From the NCBI RefSeq assembly GCF_002217755.1, contig NZ_BCFL01000032.1:1-64000 (forward strand): a DNA stretch of 64,000 nt, in the 5' to 3' direction. The stretch is from Streptomyces hyaluromycini. Its GTDB lineage: Bacteria > Actinomycetota > Actinomycetes > Streptomycetales > Streptomycetaceae. The notes below the pieces were generated by a model. That model searched no databases, was not told the origin of the DNA, and was given only the letters and a program-made list of their open reading frames with translations. Positions within the stretch are counted from its first letter, which is position 1, and every line of letters starts with the position of its first letter. A program made the position numbers and the translations under genes. Of this stretch, positions 8,699-17,430 are shown piece by piece.

Positions 8699-9589
8699 TC
8701 AGCCCTTGGCGGAGCCCAGGGTCAGACCGCTGACGAACTGCTTCTGGAGCGCGAAGTACACGAGCAGCGTCGGGATCGCGGTGAGCAGGGAACCGGCGGC
8801 GACCAGGTTCGGGTCGGTGAAGTACTGGCCGGAGAGGTTGTTCAGCGCCGAGGTGATCGGCATGTTCTCCCCGGTCGAGATCAGCACCAGCGCCCAGAAG
8901 AAGTCGTTGTAGATCCAGATCGACAACAGGGTCGCCAGGGCCGCCATCGCCGGCCTGCACAGCGGCAGCGTGACCTGCCAGTACAGCCGCCACACCGACG
9001 CGCCGTCCACCAGCGCGGCCTCGGTCAGCTCGTGCGGCAGCGAACGCATGTAGTTGCTGAGCACGAACGCACAGAACCCGGACTGGAACGCCACATGGAT
9101 CAGCACCAGGCCGAGCGCCGAGTCGTAGAGCTTGCCGCTCGCGGTGATGCCCGGCAGGTTCGTCAGCAGGTACATCCGGTACAGCGGGGTGATGATGACC
9201 TGCTGCGGCAGCAGGTTGCCGGCCGTGAAGACCAGCAGCAGGAAGAGGTTGACCCGGAAGTCGAAGCGGGCGACGTAGAACGCGACCATCGACGACAGGA
9301 ACAGCGTGAGCAGCACGGCCGGGACCGCGATGACCAGCGTGTTCATGAAGTAGTGGGTCATGTCCGACTGCTCGAACGCGTTCTTGAAGTTGTCGAAGTT
9401 CAGCGTGTGCGGCCAGGACACGTAACCGCGGTTGCTGGTCTCGCTGTACGGGCGCATGGCCGAGAAGACCGCCCACAGCAGCGGGGCGAGCCACGCCAGG
9501 GCCGTGCCGGCCAGGAACACGTGCAGCAGGACACGGGCCGGGCGGATCGGGTTGCGCTGCTTGGGCAGCGCGCTGCTCAGGGTGCTCAT
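8699..9589 (-). CDS. Sugar ABC transporter permease, MalG type
   Basis: Inner-membrane permease (296 aa) of a CUT1 carbohydrate importer with six predicted helices. The cytoplasmic loop that docks the ATPase is clear: EAALVDGASVWRLYWQVTLP. Its ATG overlaps the stop of the MalF-type gene (ATGA), so the two permeases should be made in equal amounts. No ATPase gene is present in the operon; a shared MsiK-type ATPase encoded elsewhere is the usual Streptomyces solution. Confidence 0.92.
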   Translation of the reverse strand: MSTLSSALPKQRNPIRPARVLLHVFLAGTALAWLAPLLWAVFSAMRPYSETSNRGYVSWPHTLNFDNFKNAFEQSDMTHYFMNTLVIAVPAVLLTLFLSSMVAFYVARFDFRVNLFLLLVFTAGNLLPQQVIITPLYRMYLLTNLPGITASGKLYDSALGLVLIHVAFQSGFCAFVLSNYMRSLPHELTEAALVDGASVWRLYWQVTLPLCRPAMAALATLLSIWIYNDFFWALVLISTGENMPITSALNNLSGQYFTDPNLVAAGSLLTAIPTLLVYFALQKQFVSGLTLGSAKG

Positions 9590-10566
9590 GCGCTCCGCTC
9601 CTTCCGGAAGGTCGCGATCAGATAGGGAATGATCACGATCAGGGAGATGAACAGCAGCACCACCGCGATCGCCGAGCCGTAACCGATGCGGCTGGACTCG
9701 CCGATGATGTTGTTGGTCACCAGGATGGAGAGCAACTCGGTGCCCTGGGCGCCCTTGTTGAAGACGAAGACCAGGTCGAAGGCGCGCAGCGCCTCGATGA
9801 TGGTCACGACCAGGACGATGGTGTTGGTCGGCCGCAGCGTCGGGAAGATGACGTTCTTGAACGTCTGCCACTCGTTGGCGCCGTCCAGCGCCGAGGCCTC
9901 CCGCAGCGACGGGTCGACGCTCTTCAGGCCGGCCAGGTACAGGATCATCATGTACCCGGTGTGCCGCCAGGACGCGGCGACCAGGACCGCCCACAGGTTG
10001 AGGTTCGGGTCACCGATCCAGTCGATGTAGTGGCCCGGCTTGTTGGCGCCGATGAGGCTGTTGATCAGGCCCGTGTCCGGGTTGTAGATCAGCTGCCAGA
10101 CGAACCCGATGCAGGCCAGGGAGATGACGACCGGGAGGAAGAACGCGGTCTGGTAGACCCGGCTGAACCTGATCTTCTTGTCCAGCTGCACGGCCAGGAA
10201 CAGGCCGAACGGGGTCGGGATCAGGATGAGGACGACGAACCAGATGACGTTGTGCTGGACGGCCGGCCAGAACTGCGGGTTGTCGGTGAAGAGTTGGTGG
10301 AAGTTGTCGAGCCCGACCCACTTGATGGAGTCGAAGCCGATGCCGTCCCAGGAGGTGAAGGCGAGGAGGATAGAGGCCAGGGCGGTCACCCAGACCAGGA
10401 GGACATGGAGGACCGTCGGCACGCCCGCCATGAAGGCGAGGGTGATCCGGTCGCGGCGGGTCAGCAGGCGCCTGTGGCCCTGCCGGATCCGCTTGTTCTC
10501 GGACGCGCGCCCAGGAGGCGGCACGGCGGCCGCCTCCTGGGACTTCGTGGGGGTGTCAGTCGACAT
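9586..10566 (-). CDS. Sugar ABC transporter permease, MalF type
   Basis: Second inner-membrane permease (326 aa) of the CUT1 importer. A charged cytoplasmic N-terminus of about 45 residues precedes six hydrophobic segments. The ATPase-docking motif reads REASALDGANEWQTFKNVIFP. It begins 8 nt after the binding-protein gene ends and its stop overlaps the next start. Confidence 0.92.
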   Translation of the reverse strand: MSTDTPTKSQEAAAVPPPGRASENKRIRQGHRRLLTRRDRITLAFMAGVPTVLHVLLVWVTALASILLAFTSWDGIGFDSIKWVGLDNFHQLFTDNPQFWPAVQHNVIWFVVLILIPTPFGLFLAVQLDKKIRFSRVYQTAFFLPVVISLACIGFVWQLIYNPDTGLINSLIGANKPGHYIDWIGDPNLNLWAVLVAASWRHTGYMMILYLAGLKSVDPSLREASALDGANEWQTFKNVIFPTLRPTNTIVLVVTIIEALRAFDLVFVFNKGAQGTELLSILVTNNIIGESSRIGYGSAIAVVLLFISLIVIIPYLIATFRKERSA

Positions 10567-10574
10567 TCGGGCAC

Positions 10575-11888
10575 TCACTCGGACGCGAAGATCGTCTTCT
10601 TCTGGCGCTCGATGGACGAGAGCAGGCTGTCGATCCCCTTGGGGTTCTGCAGGAACTTCTGCAGACCGGGCTGCATCACCGTGGAGGTGAAGTCCGGGCG
10701 GGAGTCGCGGTCCATGAACTGGGTGAGGCTCTTGGCGGCGCCGATCATGTCGAACGCCTTCTTCTGCAGGGTCGAGTACGCCGAGGTGCTGGCCTTGCTG
10801 GAGGCGGCCACCACGCTCGGGTCGCCCTTGAGGTAGAGCTCCTCGGCCGCCGGGGAGCCCAGGTACTCCAGGAGCTTGACGACACCGTCGTGGTTCTTCG
10901 GGGACTTGGAGACCATGAAGCCGTCGGTGGGCGCCTCCACGGTGTCCTGGCCGTACGCGGAGTTGATCTCCGGGAAGGCGAAGAAGTCGAGGTCGTCCAG
11001 GTCGGCCTTGTTGGTGAACTGCTGGGCCACGAAGGTGCCCAGGAGGTACATGCCGGCCTTCTTCGACACCAGGGTCTGGGCGGCGTCCTGCCAGGTGCGG
11101 CCCATGAAGCCGTCCTGGTGGTAGGGGAGGAGCTCGGCCCAGTGGTCGAAGACGTCCTTCACCTTGGGGTCGGTCCACTCCGCCTTGCCCGCCATCAGGT
11201 CGACGTGGAAGTCGTAGCCGTTGAGGCGGAAGTTGATCTGGTCGAAGGTGCCCATCGCCGGCCAGGCGTCCTTGTCGCCGAAGGCGATCGGGACCAGGTT
11301 GTCCTTCTTCATCTGCTTGCACAGGGCGACCAGTTCGTCCCAGGTGGTGGGGACCGTGTAGCCCTTCGCCTGGAAGACGCTCTTGCGGTAGAAGACCGCC
11401 CAGGGGTACGTGGTCATCGGCACGAAGTAGTACTTGCCGTCCGCGCCCTTGCTGAGCTTCTTCATCGCGTCGGGGAAGTTGTCCCCGATCTTCTGCCACA
11501 CGTCGTCGATCGGGGAGGCGAGGCCCTTGGCCGCGAAGAACTGCATGCGGTAGCCGGCGAACCACTTGAACGCGTCGTCCGGGGTGCCCTGCAGATACGA
11601 GTTGATCTGCTCCTGGAAGGTGTTGTGGTCCTTCGTGTTCACCTTGGCGGTGATGCCGGACTGCTTCTGGAAGGCCGCGTACACAGCCGCGTACGCCTTC
11701 TTCGGCACGGCGTCGGAGTCGTTGGAGCCGACACTGACGGTCTTGGGGTCCGACGAACTGCCGCTGCCGCCGCACGCGGAGAGCAGGGGTATGCCGGCAC
11801 CGGCGAGCAGCGCGGCCGAACCGGCACCGCGGATGACGTTACGGCGGCTCGGACCCGGCACGTGAAGACCGGACGGGGAGATGCGCAT
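10575..11888 (-). CDS. Sugar-binding lipoprotein of CUT1 importer
   Basis: Extracellular solute-binding protein (437 aa, family 1) delivering a sugar to the two downstream permeases. The N-terminus has a twin-arginine stretch (SRRNVIRG), a hydrophobic core and a lipobox LLSAC, indicating Tat export and lipid anchoring. The mature part has the KWFAGYRMQFFAAKGLASPI and aromatic-rich pattern of oligosaccharide binders. CAGGAG lies before ATG 11888. It is the first gene of the five-gene operon. Galactosidase neighbours suggest an oligogalactoside ligand. Confidence 0.92.
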   Translation of the reverse strand: MRISPSGLHVPGPSRRNVIRGAGSAALLAGAGIPLLSACGGSGSSSDPKTVSVGSNDSDAVPKKAYAAVYAAFQKQSGITAKVNTKDHNTFQEQINSYLQGTPDDAFKWFAGYRMQFFAAKGLASPIDDVWQKIGDNFPDAMKKLSKGADGKYYFVPMTTYPWAVFYRKSVFQAKGYTVPTTWDELVALCKQMKKDNLVPIAFGDKDAWPAMGTFDQINFRLNGYDFHVDLMAGKAEWTDPKVKDVFDHWAELLPYHQDGFMGRTWQDAAQTLVSKKAGMYLLGTFVAQQFTNKADLDDLDFFAFPEINSAYGQDTVEAPTDGFMVSKSPKNHDGVVKLLEYLGSPAAEELYLKGDPSVVAASSKASTSAYSTLQKKAFDMIGAAKSLTQFMDRDSRPDFTSTVMQPGLQKFLQNPKGIDSLLSSIERQKKTIFASE

Positions 11889-11987
11889 GGCGGCTCCTGA
11901 GTAACAGGGTTCGGCAAGGGGAAGAGTTGATCTTCGAAAGGTCCCGAAACCGATCAGAAACCAACTCGGCCGAACATCGTGGGCGCA

Positions 11988-12017
11988 ATAACAGCCGCTT
12001 GTCCGCTCATGCGTCAA
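11988..12017 (-). promoter_or_regulatory. Promoter candidate for the galactoside operon
   Basis: On the minus strand TTGACG (12017-12012) and TGTTAT (11993-11988) are 18 bp apart, about 100 nt before the binding-protein ATG. The match to the housekeeping consensus is fair. Confidence 0.45.
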
Positions 12018-12078
12018 TAGCCTGCGTCTCTCTCGCCCGTCTCTTGCCCGAAACGTAATCGACATGGTCGCCTGGCGG

Positions 12079-12091
12079 TTTGTTGAACAAA
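12079..12091. promoter_or_regulatory. Palindrome TTTGTT-G-AACAAA upstream of the galactoside operon
   Basis: A perfect 6-1-6 palindrome lies about 60 bp upstream of the candidate -35 box. Short TTTGTT/AACAAA dyads resemble LacI- and ROK-family (XylR) operators more than GntR/HutC sites, so the regulator need not be the adjacent GntR protein. Confidence 0.4.
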
Positions 12092-12102
12092 GCGGTACGA
12101 CG

Positions 12103-12134
12103 GAGCCCCCATGGGACAAACTCCGTGGGGGCTC
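12103..12134 (-). terminator. Terminator after the gntR-type gene
   Basis: A 12-bp stem GAGCCCCCATGG / CCGTGGGGGCTC with an 8-nt loop, one G-U pair, lies 75 nt past the GntR stop. It insulates the regulator from the galactoside operon downstream on the same strand. With the promoter at 11988-12017 it accounts for the 320-bp gap at 11889-12208. Confidence 0.7.
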
Positions 12135-12208
12135 GTGTGCGGGCGTGTTGGTTTCGGGTGGCGGGACCAGCGGTTAAACCCGCAGCAACCGGCCCGGCAC
12201 GGCATGTT

Positions 12209-12994
12209 CTACGGCCGTACGAGCAGCTGGAAGTCGAAGGCGTACCGGGACGCCCGGTAGACATGGCTGCCGTACTCCACCGGCCGCCCGGTGTCGTCGT
12301 AGGCCGTGCGCCGCATGGTGAGCAGGGCGGCGCCCTCCTTCTCGTCGAGCCGGACGGCCTCCTCGGCGGTGGCGCTGCGGGCGCCCACCGTCTGCCGGGC
12401 GCTGTGCAGGGTGATGCCCGCCGTGCGCATCATCCGGTACAGGCCGGTCGTCTCCAGCCGCTCGGTGTCGAGTTCGAGCAGGGCGGCGGGCAGGTAGTTG
12501 CACAGGAACGCCACCGGCTGGCCGTGTGTGCAGCGCAGCCGCTCCAGGACGACCACCTCCGCGCCCTCCGCGAGCCCGAGCGCGGCGGCCACCTCGGCAC
12601 TCGCCGGGATCCGCTCGTTGCGCAGCACCCGGGTGGTCGGGCCCTGCCCGGCCGACTCCAGGTCGTCGTAGAGGCTGCTCAGCTCCAGCGGCCGCTTGAC
12701 CTGGCTGTGCACCACCTGGGTCCCCACGCCCCGGCGGCGCACGAGGAGGCCCTTGTCGACGAGGGACTGGATGGCCTGGCGGACCGTGGGCCGGGACAGC
12801 CCGAGCCGCACCGACAGGTCGATCTCGTTGCCCAGGAGGTTGCCCGGGGCGAGCACTCCGTGCTCGATGGCCTCCTCCAGCTGCTGGGCGAGCTGGTAGT
12901 AGAGCGGCACCGGACTGCCGCGGTCCAGGGCGAAGTCCAGGGCGTCGAGTGCCGAGACGGTCGCGGTGCGGGTGGAATCACCGGTACGGGCCAC
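12209..12994 (-). CDS. GntR/HutC-family transcriptional regulator
   Basis: DNA-binding repressor (261 aa). A winged helix-turn-helix covers about residues 28-95 (PLYYQLAQQLEEAI, LSRPTVRQAIQSLVDKGLL, RRRGVGTQVV). The UTRA effector-binding fold follows at about 115-258. GTG 12994 is preceded by an excellent site, GGAAGGAGGTG. It lies upstream of the galactoside operon and just downstream of iolD on the same strand, so it could serve either; the terminator after it argues for its own transcript. Confidence 0.9.
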   Translation of the reverse strand: MARTGDSTRTATVSALDALDFALDRGSPVPLYYQLAQQLEEAIEHGVLAPGNLLGNEIDLSVRLGLSRPTVRQAIQSLVDKGLLVRRRGVGTQVVHSQVKRPLELSSLYDDLESAGQGPTTRVLRNERIPASAEVAAALGLAEGAEVVVLERLRCTHGQPVAFLCNYLPAALLELDTERLETTGLYRMMRTAGITLHSARQTVGARSATAEEAVRLDEKEGAALLTMRRTAYDDTGRPVEYGSHVYRASRYAFDFQLLVRP

Positions 12995-13024
12995 CGGGAC
13001 ACCTCCTTCCGGGGTTCGGGGGAA

Positions 13025-14896
13025 TCACAGATGCCGGCGGCGGTCGGCGACCTGCCGGTCGTAGTCCTCGCGGGCCCGTACGGCGGCCTCGCGCTCGGCG
13101 GTCTCGGCGACGGGCACGTCCCACCAGGCCTCGGCCGGGGGAGCGGTGGGCGTCGGGTCCGTCTCCACGTACACACACGTCGGCCGGTCGCTCGCGCGGG
13201 CCGCTGCAAGGGCCTCGCGCAGCTCCCGCACGGTCTTGGCGCGCAGCACCTCCATGCCGAGGCTGGCCGCGTTGGCGGCGAGGTCCACCGGCAGCGGCGC
13301 TCCGCCGAAGGTGCCGTCGGCGGAGCGGAAGCGGTAGGCGGTGCCGAACCGCTCGCCGCCGACCGCCTCGGAGAGGCCGCCGATGGAGGCGTACCCGTGG
13401 TTCTGGATGAGGACCAGGTTGACGGGCAGGCCCTCCTGGACGGCGGTGACGATCTCGGTCGGCATCATCAGGTAGGTGCCGTCGCCGACCAGCGACCAGA
13501 CCGCGACGTCCGGGGCCGCCTGCTGGACGCCGATACCGGCCGGGATCTCGTAGCCCATGCAGGAGTAGCCGTACTCCAGGTGGTACTGGCGCGGCGAGCG
13601 GGCCCGCCACAGCTTGTGCAGGTCGCCCGGGAGCGAGCCGGCCGCGTTGATGACAACGTCGTCATCGCCGACGACCGCGTCCAGGGCGCCGAGCACCTGG
13701 GTCTGGGTCGGTACGGCGTCCTCGTCGTCCGCGCGGTAGGCCGCCTCGACGACGGCGTCCCAGCGCTCCTTGCCCGCCCGGTACTCCGCCGCGTAGTCCG
13801 CGGCCACCCGGTGCCCGGACAGGGCCTCCGCGAGGGCCGTGAGTCCCGCCCGCGCGTCGCAGACGAGCGTGCGCGCGGCCAGCTTGTGGGCGTCGAACCC
13901 GGTGATGTTCAGGTTCAGGAAGCGGACGTCCGGGTTCTGGAAGAGGGTGCCGGAGGCCGTGGTGAAGTCCGTGTACCGGGTGCCGACGCCGATGACCAGG
14001 TCGGCCGTGCGGGCCAGGTCGTCGGCGACGGCCGTCCCGGTGTGCCCGATCCCGCCCAGGTCGGCCGGATGGTCGTGGCGCAGCGAGCCCTTGCCCGCCT
14101 GGGTCGAGGCGACGGGGATGCCCGTGGCCTCTGCAAGGGCCCTCAGAGCGTCTTCCGCGCGGCTGTGGTGGACTCCGCCGCCCGCCACGATCAGCGGCCG
14201 CTGAGCGGCCCGTACGGCGCTCACGGCGTCGGCCAGCTCCACGGGGTCGGGGGCGGGCCGCCGGACCCGCCACACCCGCTCGGCGAAGAACTCCTCCGGC
14301 CAGTCGTACGCCTCCGCCTGGACGTCCTGGGGGAGGGCGAGGGTGACCGCGCCGGTCTCGGCCGGGTCGGCGAGGACCCGCATGGCGTTCAGCGCGGAGG
14401 GGATCAGTGCCTCGGGGCGGGTGATCCGGTCGAAGTAGCGGGAGACCGGGCGCAGGGTGTCGTTGACGGAGACGTCGAACTCGCTCGGGTGCTCCAGCTG
14501 CTGCAGCAGCGGGTCGGGCGCGTGGCTCGCGAAGTAGTCGCCGGGGAGCAGCAGCACCGGCAGCCGGTTGATGGTGGCGAGGGCGGCGCCGGTCACCAGG
14601 TTGGTGGCGCCCGGGCCGATGGACGTGGTCACCGCCTGCGCCGAGAGCCGGTCCAGCTGGCGGGCGTGGCCGACCGCCGCGTGCACCATCGCCTGCTCGT
14701 TGCGGCCCTGGTGGTACGGCATCACGTCGCTGTACTCGACGAGCGCCTGGCCGATCCCCGCCACGTTGCCGTGGCCGAAGATGCCCCAGGTGCCGGCGAT
14801 CAGCCGGTGCCGGACGCCGTCGCGCTCGGTGTACTGGGCGGACAGGAACCGCACCAGCGCCTGGGCGACGGTCAGGCGGGTGGTCGGCTGGCTCAT
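13025..14896 (-). CDS. iolD: 3D-trihydroxycyclohexane-1,2-dione hydrolase IolD
   Basis: Thiamine-diphosphate enzyme (623 aa) that opens the inositol ring, converting trihydroxycyclohexanedione to 5-deoxyglucuronate in myo-inositol catabolism. The three ThDP domains appear in order: N-terminal pyrimidine-binding part with GTWGIFGHGNVAGIGQAL and the activating Glu in ALVEY, a central Rossmann domain, and a C-terminal pyrophosphate domain with GDGTYLMM for Mg-ThDP. ATG 14896 is preferred, with GAGG about 7-10 nt upstream; an ATG four codons earlier lacks a ribosome site. A 57-codon frame upstream overlaps its leader. iolB, iolC and iolA homologues are absent here. Confidence 0.92.
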   Translation of the reverse strand: MSQPTTRLTVAQALVRFLSAQYTERDGVRHRLIAGTWGIFGHGNVAGIGQALVEYSDVMPYHQGRNEQAMVHAAVGHARQLDRLSAQAVTTSIGPGATNLVTGAALATINRLPVLLLPGDYFASHAPDPLLQQLEHPSEFDVSVNDTLRPVSRYFDRITRPEALIPSALNAMRVLADPAETGAVTLALPQDVQAEAYDWPEEFFAERVWRVRRPAPDPVELADAVSAVRAAQRPLIVAGGGVHHSRAEDALRALAEATGIPVASTQAGKGSLRHDHPADLGGIGHTGTAVADDLARTADLVIGVGTRYTDFTTASGTLFQNPDVRFLNLNITGFDAHKLAARTLVCDARAGLTALAEALSGHRVAADYAAEYRAGKERWDAVVEAAYRADDEDAVPTQTQVLGALDAVVGDDDVVINAAGSLPGDLHKLWRARSPRQYHLEYGYSCMGYEIPAGIGVQQAAPDVAVWSLVGDGTYLMMPTEIVTAVQEGLPVNLVLIQNHGYASIGGLSEAVGGERFGTAYRFRSADGTFGGAPLPVDLAANAASLGMEVLRAKTVRELREALAAARASDRPTCVYVETDPTPTAPPAEAWWDVPVAETAEREAAVRAREDYDRQVADRRRHL

Positions 14897-14904
14897 GGAG
14901 GACC

Positions 14905-15078
14905 TCATTCGGACGGGGTGGTGTACAGGGGAGCCGGGCGTCGGCCGCCGGGGACCGGCGCCATGTCGCCGAGGCGCTCCGTGGGTGCCAGGGGTACCCC
15001 GGACGGGAGCGGGTAGGCATCGCCTTCGGAACGGCCCGTCGCGACCAGGCCTGCGGCCTGTGCTGGCGGCTCGGTCAT
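14905..15078 (-). CDS. Small ORF in the iolD leader (57 aa, hypothetical)
   Basis: An uncharacterised frame of 57 codons starts at ATG 15078 with GAGGAG just upstream and ends 8 nt before the iolD start. Third positions are mostly G/C, as in neighbouring genes. The product is Pro/Gly-rich with no recognisable domain, signal or helix. It may be a translated leader or a gene remnant. Confidence 0.35.
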   Translation of the reverse strand: MTEPPAQAAGLVATGRSEGDAYPLPSGVPLAPTERLGDMAPVPGGRRPAPLYTTPSE

Positions 15079-15114
15079 GCGAGGCTCCTCGAGGGTGGGC
15101 TGATGCCCCTCAGG

Positions 15115-15142
15115 TGTAGATCGGAGCAGGTCGCGCTGTCAA
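15115..15142 (-). promoter_or_regulatory. Promoter for the iolD side
   Basis: On the minus strand a perfect TTGACA (15142-15137) is followed after 16 bp by TCTACA (15120-15115), directed toward the small frame and iolD. Confidence 0.5.
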
Positions 15143-15154
15143 TGGTTTGTACTT

Positions 15155-15172
15155 ACATTCGGACCTGAATGT
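15155..15172. promoter_or_regulatory. Dyad operator between divergent iol promoters
   Basis: ACATTC-N6-GAATGT is a perfect inverted repeat lying between the two outward TTGACA boxes. A half-related motif GGTTTGTACTTACA (15144-15157) overlaps it and recurs near the LacI gene. This is the natural place for a shared repressor. Confidence 0.55.
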
Positions 15173-15194
15173 GAAATGATGTCTTAACAAAGTA

Positions 15195-15223
15195 TTGACA
15201 GCGGGCCGCACAGGGACTTGTAT
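15195..15223 (+). promoter_or_regulatory. Promoter for the iol ABC transporter operon
   Basis: TTGACA (15195-15200), a 17-bp spacer and TTGTAT (15218-15223) form a near-consensus housekeeping promoter. It leaves an untranslated leader of roughly 100 nt before ATG 15331. Confidence 0.6.
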
Positions 15224-15330
15224 CCCGTCCCAACGCAACAGCGAGTGACCCGGACCACCTCCGTCGGCCCGGGTCCACGGATCGTCCTGATCCGTTCCTT
15301 TCCCCCGTAGCACAGTGAGGTGCAGGAAAG

Positions 15331-16350
15331 ATGGACCGTTCTTCCCACTCCCGTTCGCGCAGGCTGGCCCCGATCGTGGCCGTCGCCGCGGCGGCAGCCC
15401 TGACCCTCGCCGGCTGCTCCAGCAGCTCCGGAGGAAAGAAGTCCGAAGAGGGAGGAACGGCGGCCTCGGCGGGCAAGGCCTCCACCCCTCGTATGACGGT
15501 CGCGCTGGTCACCCACCAGTCGCCCGGCGACACCTTCTGGGACATCGTCCGCAAGGGCGCCCAGGCCGCCGCCGACAAGGACAACATCAAGCTCGTCTAC
15601 TCCGCTGACCCGAACGCGGGCAACCAGGCCAACCTGGTGCAGAACGCGATCGACCAGAAGGTCGACGGGATAGCCGTCACCCTTGCCAAGCCGGACGCCA
15701 TGAAGGACGTCATCGCCAAGGCCAACACCGCGAAGATCCCGATCGTCGGCCTCAACTCCGGTCTGAGCGACTGGAAGAAGCTCGGTCTGCTGGAGTTCTT
15801 CGGCCAGGACGAGACGGTCGCGGGCGAGGCGCTCGGCAACCGGCTGAACTCCGAGGGTGCGAAGAAGGTCGTCTGTGTGATCCAGGAGCAGGGCAACGTC
15901 GGCCTCACCCAGCGCTGCGACGGAGTGAAGAAGACGTTCTCGGGGACGACTGAGACACTGTACGTGGACGGCACGTCCCCGACCGCGGTCAAGTCGACGA
16001 TCACCGCCAAGCTCACGCAGGACACCGCCATCGACCACGTGGTCACCCTGGGCGCCCCGATCGCGCTGATCGCCGTCCAGTCGGTGTCCGACGCGGGCAG
16101 CAAGGCGAAGGTCGCCACCTTCGACCTCAACAAGGACCTGACCGGCGCGATCAGCAAGGGCACCATCGAGTTCGCGGTGGACCAGCAGCCCTACCTCCAG
16201 GGCTACCTGGCGATCGACTCGCTGTGGCTCTACAAGAACAACGGCAACTACATGGGCGGCGGCGAGCAGCCGGTGCTGACCGGCCCGGCCTTCGTCGACA
16301 AGTCCAACGTCGCCAAGGTCGCCGAGTTCGCCGCGAAGGGCACTCGGTGA
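15331..16350 (+). CDS. CUT2 sugar/inositol-binding lipoprotein
   Basis: Periplasmic-binding-protein type 1 lipoprotein (339 aa), the capture component of an importer. The signal peptide ends in lipobox LTLAGC at about residue 28. The mature domain carries the family's DTFWDIVRKGAQAAAD, NAIDQKVDGIAVT and IPIVGLNSGLSDWK motifs. GGAAAG lies before the ATG. It is the first gene of a four-gene operon; the next start overlaps its stop. Position opposite iolD suggests inositol or a related cyclitol as ligand. Confidence 0.92.
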   Translation: MDRSSHSRSRRLAPIVAVAAAAALTLAGCSSSSGGKKSEEGGTAASAGKASTPRMTVALVTHQSPGDTFWDIVRKGAQAAADKDNIKLVYSADPNAGNQANLVQNAIDQKVDGIAVTLAKPDAMKDVIAKANTAKIPIVGLNSGLSDWKKLGLLEFFGQDETVAGEALGNRLNSEGAKKVVCVIQEQGNVGLTQRCDGVKKTFSGTTETLYVDGTSPTAVKSTITAKLTQDTAIDHVVTLGAPIALIAVQSVSDAGSKAKVATFDLNKDLTGAISKGTIEFAVDQQPYLQGYLAIDSLWLYKNNGNYMGGGEQPVLTGPAFVDKSNVAKVAEFAAKGTR

Positions 16351-17426
16351 TCGAGATGAGTCAGGAGACCCAGCCGGCGGTGGCCACACCGCCGGCCCCC
16401 GGTCCGAAGGAGAAGGACGGCCGGACCGCCCAGCGCCCGCTGGTGCTGAGGGTGCTGGCCCGCCCCGATGTCGGTGTGTTCCTCGGTGCGGTCGCGGTGT
16501 ACGTCTTCTTCCTGATCTCGGCCCCGCCGGTGCGCGAGGCCAGTGCGATGGCGAACATCCTGTACCAGTCGTCGACCATCGGGATCATGGCGCTGCCGGT
16601 GGCCCTGCTGATGATCGGCGGGGAGTTCGACCTGTCGGCGGGTGTCGCGGTGATCACCTCGGCGCTGACCGCCGCCATGCTCAGTTACCAGCTGACCATG
16701 AACGTGTGGGTGGGGGTGGTCGCCGCTCTGGTCGTGTCGCTGGGGATCGGCTTCCTCAACGGCTGGCTGGTGGTCAGGACCGGACTGCCCAGCTTCCTGA
16801 TCACCCTGGGCAGCTTCCTGATCCTGCAGGGCGTGAACCTCGCGGTGACCAAGCTGGTCACCGGCAACGTCGCCACCGACGACATCAGCAACATGGACGG
16901 CTTTGACCAGGCCAAGGCGCTCTTCGCCTCGTCCTTCGACATCGGCGGCGTCCAGGTGAAGATCACCATCTTCTGGTGGCTGTTCTTCGCGGCCATCGCC
17001 ACCTGGGTGCTGCTGCGCACGAAGTACGGCAACTGGGTCTTCGCGGTCGGCGGCAACAAGGACAGCGCCCGCGCGGTCGGTGTCCCGGTGAACTTCACCA
17101 AGATCTCGCTGTTCATGCTGGTCGGCTTCGGTGCCTGGTTCATCGGGATGCACCAGCTGTTCTCCTTCAACACCGTGCAGTCCGGCGAGGGCGTGGGCCA
17201 GGAGCTGATCTACATCTCCGCCGCGGTCATCGGCGGCTGCCTGCTGACCGGCGGCGCCGGCTCGGCGATCGGCCCGGTCTTCGGCGCGTTCATGTTCGGC
17301 ATGGTCCAGCAGGGCATCGTCTACGCGGGCTGGAACCCCGACTGGTTCAAGGCCTTCCTCGGCGTCATGCTCCTGGGCGCCGTGATGATCAACCTGTGGG
17401 TGCAGCGCACCGCGACCAGGAGGTGA
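16347..17426 (+). CDS. CUT2 ABC transporter permease
   Basis: Membrane permease (359 aa) of the RbsC/XylH class with about ten hydrophobic segments after a 45-residue cytoplasmic tail. Family marks include GGEFDLSAGV near residue 90 and RAVGVPVNFTKI in the cytoplasmic loop. GTG 16347 overlaps the previous stop (GTGA) and has AAGGG upstream; ATG 16356 is an alternative. Confidence 0.92.
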   Translation: MIEMSQETQPAVATPPAPGPKEKDGRTAQRPLVLRVLARPDVGVFLGAVAVYVFFLISAPPVREASAMANILYQSSTIGIMALPVALLMIGGEFDLSAGVAVITSALTAAMLSYQLTMNVWVGVVAALVVSLGIGFLNGWLVVRTGLPSFLITLGSFLILQGVNLAVTKLVTGNVATDDISNMDGFDQAKALFASSFDIGGVQVKITIFWWLFFAAIATWVLLRTKYGNWVFAVGGNKDSARAVGVPVNFTKISLFMLVGFGAWFIGMHQLFSFNTVQSGEGVGQELIYISAAVIGGCLLTGGAGSAIGPVFGAFMFGMVQQGIVYAGWNPDWFKAFLGVMLLGAVMINLWVQRTATRR

Positions 17427-17430
17427 CCCG

